From the NCBI GenBank assembly GCA_020634815.1, contig JACKBA010000048.1:1-42504 (forward strand): 42,504 nt of DNA, read 5' to 3'. The position numbers were made by a program, and so were the translations under genes. This document shows, in pieces, positions 34,804 to 42,504 of this stretch (its first letter is position 1; every line of letters starts with the position of its first letter). Source of the stretch: Caldilineaceae bacterium (GTDB taxonomy: Bacteria; Chloroflexota; Anaerolineae; Caldilineales; Caldilineaceae). The notes below the pieces were generated by a model. That model worked only from the letters and a program-made list of their open reading frames with translations, ran no database searches and was not told where the DNA came from.

Positions 34804-34854
34804 GAGACGCCGGGCATGTGCCGGGCAAGGCTGCCCGACCACACCCGGCGTCTC
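34804..34854. terminator. branched hairpin between convergent genes
   Basis: The outer stem is GAGACGCCGGG (34804-34814) with CCCGGCGTCTC (34844-34854), a perfect 11 bp. An inner stem CGGGCA (34822-34827) with TGCCCG (34832-34837) sits in the loop. It lies between the peptidase stop and the end of the convergent beta-lactamase-like gene and probably serves both. There is no long T-run on either side. Confidence 0.75.
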
Positions 34855-34875
34855 CGTTCCGGTACCAGACTCGAT

Positions 34876-37245
34876 CTACTCCGCTACAACAAATGTATAC
34901 TTGACCGCACCCTCGCCGAGCACGATGATGGCGGCGCCGTCCTCAGCCTGCCCAAACCTGTAGAGCGCGCCTTGCAGCGGCGGGTCGATCTGCATGTAGC
35001 CATCGAGTTCGCCATCGTCGTCGATCTTGGCTTTGAGCTGCGTCACGAACTCGCCGGCATCGAGCATGAGCGTGCCGTCGACCAGCGAAAGCTCGATCGC
35101 GCCCAGCGCCTCATTGGTGAAGCGTCCCAGGTACGGCTCAACCGCCTGCGCGTCGATCTCCTCCATGAGTTGGCCGGTCAGCTCGCTGGTCTGCTCGTCC
35201 ATGCGTTCGAGATAGAAGTCGAGATTCTGCGCGACCTCGGCCGGTTGGCCATAGACCAGTTCCAGCAGGCGGCCGGCCACACCATCGTTGAACAGATTGG
35301 TGGCGCGGCCATTGGTGAGCACAACGACGCCCAGGTCCGTGCCCGGCAGGAAGGTGAAGCCGGAGGTGAAGCCGATGGTATTGCCGCCGTGCGTCAGGAC
35401 GGGTACGCCCTTGTACTCCGTGACAATCCAGCCAAGCCCATAGCTGGCCTCGTTCGAGAGCGCGATCTGCGGTTTCCAGGTTTCCTTGAGATTCTCGGCG
35501 GAGACCACGCGCGTGCCGTCGGGCGCAACGCCCTCCTGCAACTGAGTGATCATGTACTTCGTCATGTCCTCCAGCGTCGACCAGTGCAGACCGGCCGGGG
35601 CGACCGGGATCAGCACGCCCTCGACGTCGAGGGAGATGGGCTCGTACGTGTTCTCCAACGTCAGCATGTGCGGCGTGGCATAGTTGCCGCGCGCCCGTAC
35701 AGCATCGAACGAAACGGTGGTGTTTTCCATGCCGATGGGATCGAGGATGCGTTCCTGAAGCGCCTGCTCGTATTCTGTCTCCAGGTCGGCGGCGCCGCCC
35801 TCAGCCGCATCGGCGGCAATGTAACCGGCGGTGGCAACCATCTGGTTACTGTACTGGAACGCTTCGCCAAAGTCGGTGAAGAACTCGAAATCGGCCAGCG
35901 AAGCCACCGTGTCTTCCGCCGTCTGTTCCGCCGCGTTGAGGATCAATTCCAGGTCGCGGCGCGGGACGCCGGTACAGGCGCAGACCAGGTTGCGCATGGT
36001 GATCTGCTCAGTCAGCGCCGGATCTTTGACCTTGAAGGCAGGATAGAGTTCGATGGCCGGCGTGTCCCAACTCATGATGCCGTCGTCGACCAGCGTCCCC
36101 ATCATCATCGTCGTCAGGCTCTTGCCCGTCGAGCCGATCATGACGTTTGTGTCTGGCGCCATGGGAGCGCCCGTGACGGGGTCGGCGACGCCAAAGCCCT
36201 TGCTGTAGACCACCTCGCCATTCTCGACGATGCCGACGACAGCGCCGGGAATGCCGAACGCTTCCAGATAAGTTGTGATGAACTCCTCCAGCGACGCAAT
36301 GATCTCGGTGTCGACCGGCAGCGGCTCGGCCTCGCTCAGGTCCGTCTCTTCGACGGCCAGGATTTTGAAGCCGGAGCCGACGATGGAGACCTGGGCATTG
36401 CGCTTCTGCAGGCCGGCAAGTTGCCCGTCGATCAGGATCAGGTAGGCGTCGCCGTCCTTGCCCTGCGCCACCGCCTGCAGGACGCGATTGTCGTCGCCCG
36501 TGTCGTAGGTGGTGACGAGCACCGCGTCGACCGTGCCGCCTGTCGGCGGCTCAACCGTCTCATCGACGGGAAGGTCAAAAGCAGGATCGACCAGCGTCCA
36601 GCCGTCCAGCGTGGCCTGCGCCAGATCCGTGCCCGGCAGCACGACCAGGTACATCTTGATGCTCTCTTCGGGGTCCGTGAGCAGTACATAGCCATCGCCT
36701 TCGCGCAACGTCCAGTTGGTCGGGATGGGCACGGAGTAGCGGCCGGCGGGGTCGGTGTAGGTCTCGCCCAGCCCCGGCGTGGCCGGCTGCGCGGCGCCGT
36801 CTGCCGCGGTGGCTTCCGGCGCCAGCACGAAGGTGCCTTCGATGCCCGACTGCAAGAAGGCGCCGCTGATCTCCCCAGTGGCGGCCAACTCACCGTCGAA
36901 GACGGCCAGCGATGGTCCCTCGAGCATCTCGAAGTGGACGACCGGCAGGTCGACACGGATGTCGTGCAGCGGAATGCCGGCCGCGCCTTGCTCCGGAATG
37001 TCGATGGTCCCGGCATAGCCGCCATCGCCCAGCGTCAGCGCCACGATGATCGACAACTCCATACCGGCTACCGACAGGGTGCCGGTGTAGCGCTCCGCCA
37101 GCATCGCCGGCGCGGCTTGCTCCTCGGCGGATGGGGCCGGTGGAGCCGCCATATCGGTCGGCGGGCGAATAGGCTGGCAGGCGGCGGTCACCAGCATGGC
37201 GACCACGATAAGAATCGGTACTATCACTTTGCGAAAAATACTCAT
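34876..37245 (-). CDS. beta-lactamase-family serine hydrolase lipoprotein
   Basis: A 789-residue exported lipoprotein. The lipobox VTAAC places the lipidated Cys at 23, followed by a Pro/Ala-rich spacer. Residues 50-320 hold beta-rich domains without clear family. The serine-hydrolase domain (about 325-660) has SxxK as Ser372-Thr-Gly-Lys375, YSN at 465-467 and HGG at 619-621, the class C beta-lactamase/DD-peptidase arrangement. A further beta domain (about 690-789) closes the protein. The family also includes esterases and D-amino-acid peptidases, so antibiotic resistance should not be assumed. The ATG at 37243-37245 has GGAGG 8 nt upstream, better than one five codons earlier. Confidence 0.87.
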   Translation of the reverse strand: MSIFRKVIVPILIVVAMLVTAACQPIRPPTDMAAPPAPSAEEQAAPAMLAERYTGTLSVAGMELSIIVALTLGDGGYAGTIDIPEQGAAGIPLHDIRVDLPVVHFEMLEGPSLAVFDGELAATGEISGAFLQSGIEGTFVLAPEATAADGAAQPATPGLGETYTDPAGRYSVPIPTNWTLREGDGYVLLTDPEESIKMYLVVLPGTDLAQATLDGWTLVDPAFDLPVDETVEPPTGGTVDAVLVTTYDTGDDNRVLQAVAQGKDGDAYLILIDGQLAGLQKRNAQVSIVGSGFKILAVEETDLSEAEPLPVDTEIIASLEEFITTYLEAFGIPGAVVGIVENGEVVYSKGFGVADPVTGAPMAPDTNVMIGSTGKSLTTMMMGTLVDDGIMSWDTPAIELYPAFKVKDPALTEQITMRNLVCACTGVPRRDLELILNAAEQTAEDTVASLADFEFFTDFGEAFQYSNQMVATAGYIAADAAEGGAADLETEYEQALQERILDPIGMENTTVSFDAVRARGNYATPHMLTLENTYEPISLDVEGVLIPVAPAGLHWSTLEDMTKYMITQLQEGVAPDGTRVVSAENLKETWKPQIALSNEASYGLGWIVTEYKGVPVLTHGGNTIGFTSGFTFLPGTDLGVVVLTNGRATNLFNDGVAGRLLELVYGQPAEVAQNLDFYLERMDEQTSELTGQLMEEIDAQAVEPYLGRFTNEALGAIELSLVDGTLMLDAGEFVTQLKAKIDDDGELDGYMQIDPPLQGALYRFGQAEDGAAIIVLGEGAVKYTFVVAE

Positions 37246-37296
37246 AGGATTTACCTCCACGTAGACACTACGTCAGTTCGGGTGGATCTGATGCAA

Positions 37297-37324
37297 CGCC
37301 CCTGGCCGGATTCGGCCAGGGGCG
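37297..37324 (-). terminator. 12-bp hairpin after the Fe-S oxidoreductase gene
   Basis: Perfect arms CGCCCCTGGCCG (37297-37308) and CGGCCAGGGGCG (37313-37324) enclose a 4-nt loop. It lies about 90 bp past the oxidoreductase stop codon and 52 bp upstream of the beta-lactamase-like start on the minus strand, so it probably separates the two transcripts. Confidence 0.7.
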
Positions 37325-37416
37325 AAAAGGGAAATGCAGGTAGTGAGATCAGGGACGTGGAGTCAATGTGACAACAGTCCGTTTGCGCGGGAGCGCCAAT
37401 CTCCATTCTCCAATCT

Positions 37417-39444
<2,028 letters not shown>

Positions 39445-39557
39445 AGGAGCCCTTTCTGCATGAAGGCGAAGGGGAATTGCGGGACTTCGCGATGATTATT
39501 TCGTCTATCGGTTTCGATGCGGTTGCCGCCGCGTTGGACAGCGTAAGCACCGTTCCA

Positions 39558-39586
39558 ATCATACGGGCAGTATCTGTTGCAGGCAA
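39558..39586 (-). promoter_or_regulatory. sigma70-type promoter for the Fe-S oxidoreductase
   Basis: On the minus strand TTGCCT (-35, 39581-39586) and TATGAT (-10, 39558-39563) are 17 nt apart, about 115 bp upstream of the oxidoreductase ATG. The remainder of the 256-bp divergent gap holds a short inverted repeat GTCCCA...TGGGAC (39642-39664) near the FmdE-like gene and nothing coding. Confidence 0.55.
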
Positions 39587-39700
39587 GTGGAGTCGTGCCC
39601 CCTTTTTGGCGGGGCGTATGTCACCCATCCACTGTGACCATGTCCCAAGCGCCTGGCCTGGGACGAACACGTTTCGGCGCTGCGATAGACAGCCGGTACA

Positions 39701-40360
39701 ATGAAATCCATGAAATCGATTGCCGAACTGCTCGCCATCTCCGCCGCCCTGCATCACCACCTCTGCCCGCGTCAGGTGCTGGGTGTGCAGATGGGCCGCC
39801 TTGCCGCCGAGGTGCTCGCCCTGGAACTGCCGCAGAGCGACAAACGGCTGCTGACGATCGTGGAGACCGACGGCTGTTTCTGCGACGGCGTTTCGGCGGC
39901 CACCAATTGTTGGGTCGGGCGGCGCACCCTGCGCGTCGAGGATTACGGCAAGGTGGCGGCAACCTTTGTCGACACGCACAGCCTCGCCGCCATCCGCGTC
40001 GCGCCGCATCCGCAGGCACGGTCGCTGGCCGCTCGCTACGCGCCTGAAGCGCGTAACAACTGGGAAGCCATGCTGCTCGGCTACCAGCGCATGCCCTTCG
40101 ACGAGTTGTTCACCTGGGAACGGGTGACGCTGACGACGCCGGTGGAGGCGATCCTCAGCAAGCCGGGCCACCGCGTGAACTGCGACCGCTGCGGCGAGGA
40201 GATCCTCAACGAGCGCGAGGTGCTGGCGGGCGAGAGCACGCTGTGCCAGGCTTGCGCGCACGGCGCGTATTACCTGCGCGCCCCATCCGGCGCAGAGCCT
40301 GACGCGCAGGCCGGCCGTCCCCACGTGGCAACGGCCGGCCGCATCCCCTGCGAGGAGTAG
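39701..40360 (+). CDS. FmdE-family protein with C-terminal zinc finger
   Basis: A 219-residue protein of the FmdE family, named after the E subunit of formylmethanofuran dehydrogenase but found widely in bacteria lacking that pathway. The N-terminal domain has ALHHHLCPRQVLG (His18-20, Cys22), ETDGCFCDGVSAATNCWVG and a Tyr/Lys segment, the expected metal-binding layout. The C-terminal part has CDRCGEEIL and LCQACA, a treble-clef zinc finger of the type seen at the end of FmdE proteins. The ATG at 39701 or 39710 is possible; neither has a strong Shine-Dalgarno. Roles in molybdopterin-related redox enzymes are suggested for the family, but the function here is open. Confidence 0.83.
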   Translation: MKSMKSIAELLAISAALHHHLCPRQVLGVQMGRLAAEVLALELPQSDKRLLTIVETDGCFCDGVSAATNCWVGRRTLRVEDYGKVAATFVDTHSLAAIRVAPHPQARSLAARYAPEARNNWEAMLLGYQRMPFDELFTWERVTLTTPVEAILSKPGHRVNCDRCGEEILNEREVLAGESTLCQACAHGAYYLRAPSGAEPDAQAGRPHVATAGRIPCEE

Positions 40361-40362
40361 CG

Positions 40363-41085
40363 CTACTTCTCCATCAGCTCCGCCACCGCGCTGCGGATAG
40401 TATCCACTTCGTCAATGACGCCGCTCTCCACCAACGACCGCACCTCGGTATCGACCGCTGTGTCCGCCGGCAGGTCGAGCGCGGCCAGCAGGTCGTCCAG
40501 ATTGATCCCCGTCGTTTCGGCAATCTGGCGCAGCGTGTGGCGTCCCTTGATCTCCACGGCCGTAGTCGGGGCGGCCGGGCCGCTACCGGTGCCATCGCCG
40601 CTGCCGCTGCCGTCGCCGTCGCCCACCGGCACATGCTCGACGGCCGCGGGTGTCGGTGACGGCTCGGCGGTGGGTGCGGCGGTTGGCTCCGGCGCGGCGG
40701 CGGGTGCAGTATCGGGCTGGGAGACCTGGCGCTGCGCCGCATCGGTGGACGTGCCGTCATTGCCCAGGAAGGCGTCGATGGCCTCGCGCACCGTGCTGAC
40801 CTCGAAGCCGGGGATGATCGCCTCCATCTCCTTCAGCGCCGTTTCAGGCGGCAGATCGGCCGGCAGGCCAAGCTCGGCGTAGAGCGCTGCCGTCTCCATG
40901 CCGAAGCCGTCGGCGACCTGCTGAAAGCTCATCCAGCCCTTGATGTCGGCGCTGCTCTTCATGTTCTGTGCATCCACCATGGACTTGCCGCTGACAATCC
41001 ACCAGCCCGTCGCCTGCGCCACGCCGACCGTGCCCAGCAACAGCGCCACGGCCAGCACGGGCACGAACCACTTGTTGACTCTCAT
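40363..41085 (-). CDS. signal-anchored protein with duplicated ~60-residue helical domain
   Basis: A 240-residue exported or membrane-anchored protein (hydrophobic segment about 7-25, ending AQATGWW). It contains two copies of one helical domain: residues about 49-110 (starting IKGWMSFQQVADGFG) and about 179-240 (starting IKGRHTLRQIAETTG). Both share IKG, a QxA helix, LxAxLGLPAD-like or DLPAD, and a final VRxAI or IRSAV helix. Between them lie a Pro/Ala/Thr linker and a Gly/Ser/Asp linker. I know the domain only as a companion of NapH-like ferredoxins. The ATG has GGGAG 7 nt upstream and overlaps the upstream gene's stop by 4 bp (ATGA). Probably a partner of that polyferredoxin, perhaps binding it or a substrate. 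Confidence 0.75.
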   Translation of the reverse strand: MRVNKWFVPVLAVALLLGTVGVAQATGWWIVSGKSMVDAQNMKSSADIKGWMSFQQVADGFGMETAALYAELGLPADLPPETALKEMEAIIPGFEVSTVREAIDAFLGNDGTSTDAAQRQVSQPDTAPAAAPEPTAAPTAEPSPTPAAVEHVPVGDGDGSGSGDGTGSGPAAPTTAVEIKGRHTLRQIAETTGINLDDLLAALDLPADTAVDTEVRSLVESGVIDEVDTIRSAVAELMEK

Positions 41086-41996
41086 TGGGATTCTCCCTGG
41101 CTGACTGGCGCCGGCGCCGGGTGACCAAAGACACCGCGCAGATTCTTCCACCAGATGGACGGCATGAACGCAACTTCCAGCGCGCCGTGACGCGGGCAGA
41201 CATCGACGCACTCCAGGCAGCCGATGCAATTGGTGCTCACCAGCGGGTCAGCCTTCTCCACGGCGATGCCCATGGGACAGGGCCGCGAGCAGAGCGCGCA
41301 GCTCTTGCACGTCGCCTCGGTGCGGCGGATGCGCAGGAAGCTCACGTAGCTGACGAGGCTGAGCGCGCCGCCGAGCGGGCAGGCATATTTGCACCAGAAG
41401 CGGGGAATGAAGAACGACGCGCCGAGAATACTGAGCGCCACCGTGTAGGCCGGCCAGTGCTCGGCGGCGTTGAACTCGAAGATCCAGCCCAGCCCGAAGA
41501 TGGTGCGGTAGGGATCGTAGTCGGCGAACCAGAGCTTGACCGTGCTCACCGTCATGTAGAGCACCAGCGCCAGCATGACATAGCGGCCATAGCGCAGCCA
41601 GCGGTCGATGCCGTCCGGCACGTGGATGGCGGGCAGGCGCACGCGCTCGCGCAGCCAGGTCAGGAAATCCTGCAACGTGCCGAAGGGGCAGATCCAGCCG
41701 CAGAACGCGGCGCCGGCCGCCACGGTGGCAAGGAGCAGGCCGGTCATCAACACCAGGTTGGACGGGTGCGTCTTGGGCACATACTCACCTGTGGAGATCA
41801 TGCGCCACAGCGACTCGACGCCGCCAAAGGGGCAGAGCGCATCGATGGACGCGGCCGTCGTCGTCTCCTCGAAGAGGCTGTGGCGCAGCGCGGCGAAAAT
41901 GATGAAGCCGAGAAAGGCCGTCTGCACCAGCCGCCGCACAACCTGTGTGCGCGAGCGTGGCCGGTGACGGCGCGGGCGAAGCGTGGCAGTCGACAT
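41082..41996 (-). CDS. NapH/CcoG-like membrane polyferredoxin
   Basis: A 304-residue membrane protein. It has about four membrane helices, two CxxxCP motifs at membrane boundaries (CGWICPFG and CKYACPLG), and two C-terminal 4Fe-4S clusters (CKSCALCSRPCP and CIGCLECVDVCP). These are features of the NapH/NosR/CcoG group, which carry electrons across or along the membrane to periplasmic or cell-surface acceptors. The ATG at 41994-41996 has AGGAG 6 nt upstream; the longer reading from 42179 lacks family sequence. The stop overlaps the start of the duplicated-domain gene, so the pair is coupled. The thioredoxin-like gene diverges upstream. Confidence 0.87.
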   Translation of the reverse strand: MSTATLRPRRHRPRSRTQVVRRLVQTAFLGFIIFAALRHSLFEETTTAASIDALCPFGGVESLWRMISTGEYVPKTHPSNLVLMTGLLLATVAAGAAFCGWICPFGTLQDFLTWLRERVRLPAIHVPDGIDRWLRYGRYVMLALVLYMTVSTVKLWFADYDPYRTIFGLGWIFEFNAAEHWPAYTVALSILGASFFIPRFWCKYACPLGGALSLVSYVSFLRIRRTEATCKSCALCSRPCPMGIAVEKADPLVSTNCIGCLECVDVCPRHGALEVAFMPSIWWKNLRGVFGHPAPAPVSQGESQ

Positions 41997-42290
41997 GCAA
42001 TGCTCCTCTGGGTGGTGCGCTGGTTCCGTTCGTTGGCGGACGGGTTTGCGACGAAAAAAGACAGATGGGCTGAGCGTATGCGGAGATTGTGAAGAAGTGA
42101 TGAAGAGATTGTGTCGTTTGCGTTTGCCGCTGAGGCCCACGCAACAAAATGGGGGATTTTGGGGACATCTTCGGGACAAACGACACGTGGCTGCGACGCG
42201 ACGCGGCGCGAAAATGACCCTATCGGCAAAAAAGTGGCCGGTTTGTGCCGGTCACGACTTCACAAAACGAGCACATGAGGAGTTGGCGCG

Positions 42291-42504
42291 ATGCGTAAGA
42301 TTCTGGCGCCGGCGCTGCTGGCGACCATTTTTGTGCTGAGTGCGTGGCTGTTCTTCGCGGTACAGGCTCAGGCCGCGCCGCCGGCGCAACAGGCGAGCCA
42401 GCCGGTCACCATCTACTTCTTCTGGGGCGACGGCTGCCCGCACTGTGCGGCGGCCAAACCGTTCCTGGCGGAGCTGAGCCAGCGCTACCCCAGCGTGACG
42501 ATTC
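42291..42504 (+). CDS. exported thioredoxin-like protein, N-terminal fragment
   Basis: About 71 codons are visible before the window ends. The protein starts MRKILAPALLATIFVLSAW, a signal peptide continuing to VQAQA, then QQASQPVTIYFFWGDGCPHCAAAKPFL. The CPHC is a thioredoxin-fold active site typical of exported thiol-disulfide proteins, which are often followed by a CcdA-type membrane partner. The ATG has GAGGAG about 8 nt upstream. A TTTGTG...CACAAA inverted repeat (about 42241-42266) lies just upstream; the 294-bp divergent gap otherwise shows nothing coding. Confidence 0.8.
   Translation, partial: MRKILAPALLATIFVLSAWLFFAVQAQAAPPAQQASQPVTIYFFWGDGCPHCAAAKPFLAELSQRYPSVTI

Noticed and set aside
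34876..37245. Antibiotic-resistance beta-lactamase
   Set aside because: The motifs fit the broad serine-hydrolase family, but the size, lipoprotein anchor and extra domains point to a peptidase or esterase-type role; resistance cannot be claimed from this.
34816..37371. An 851-codon open frame antisense to the beta-lactamase-like gene
   Set aside because: Low-complexity Arg/Asp/Gln-rich translation, no domain, and full overlap with a gene that has intact catalytic motifs and a good ribosome-binding site.
39642..39664. GTCCCA...TGGGAC as an operator of the FmdE-like gene
   Set aside because: Six-bp arms at this spacing are expected by chance in GC-rich DNA; there is no supporting promoter element.
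40571..40640. GCCGCTGCCGTCGCC-like repetitive DNA
   Set aside because: It is explained by the Gly/Ser/Asp-rich linker of the duplicated-domain protein with biased codons; the period is a multiple of 3, unlike the heptamer arrays.

Overview
The window is GC-rich, densely coding DNA with no rRNA, tRNA, CRISPR array, transposase or phage gene that I can recognise. It looks like chromosomal DNA of a Chloroflexota bacterium (Anaerolineae/Caldilineales-like). The grounds are the one-piece LacI-type sensor/histidine kinase/AraC regulator, secreted beta-propeller and CAP proteins ending in a YLPxxxR-like tail, the membrane CCG-domain Fe-S oxidoreductase, and abundant short tandem and inverted repeats. 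The phylum is an inference from gene families, not a measured placement.

Layout. 1-689 (-): phasin-like, PHA-granule type proteins. 779-3209: gamma-carbonic anhydrase (-), kynureninase (+) and a stand-alone RAM-domain regulator (+). 3234-6884 (-): a 1216-residue hybrid sensor kinase/AraC regulator. 7181-8035 (+): a type II pantothenate-kinase-like protein. 8126-12788 (+): a translationally coupled operon of aldo/keto reductase, hotdog thioesterase, fused E1 alpha-beta 2-oxoacid dehydrogenase, and a lipoyl/E3-binding-domain protein whose usual E2 catalytic domain is replaced by a NeuD/PglD-like left-handed-helix acyltransferase. It closes with a strong terminator. 12890-19059 (-): a very large secreted multicopper oxidase with FN3 domains, followed by an LVIVD-type beta-propeller. 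19060-19851 is a hairpin-rich non-coding stretch. 19852-22294 (-): a MoxR ATPase/CoxE-like VWA pair. 22560-25669: an M20 (YgeY-like) hydrolase, a small zinc-ribbon membrane protein and a YqeC-MocA fusion, suggestive of molybdenum-hydroxylase cofactor maturation. 25847-27724 (+): a secreted CAP-domain protein. 27762-32953 (-): a probable operon of a histidine phosphatase, a DUF3090 protein, an SCO1664-family protein, a nucleotidyltransferase/phosphomannomutase-like fusion and TsaE. 33166-34761 (+): an M1-like lipoprotein peptidase. 34876-37245 (-): a beta-lactamase-fold lipoprotein. 37417-39444 (-): a membrane-bound CCG/Fe-S oxidoreductase. 39701-40360 (+): an FmdE-like protein. 40363-41996 (-): a NapH-like polyferredoxin coupled to a duplicated-domain protein. 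42291-end (+): the start of an exported thioredoxin-like protein.

Two things stand out. First, the 8126-12788 operon predicts a 2-oxoacid dehydrogenase-like complex that would hand an acyl group from a lipoyl arm to a hexapeptide-type acyltransferase instead of to CoA. Second, tandem arrays with a 7-nt unit, sometimes in inverted pairs, lie inside coding sequence: at the alpha/beta joint of E1, in the linker of the neighbouring lipoyl-acyltransferase, and at the 3' end of the Fe-S oxidoreductase. The GGAGATT and GGGGCGA units are free of stop codons in all six frames, so such arrays can sit in a gene without breaking it and could fuse neighbouring genes.
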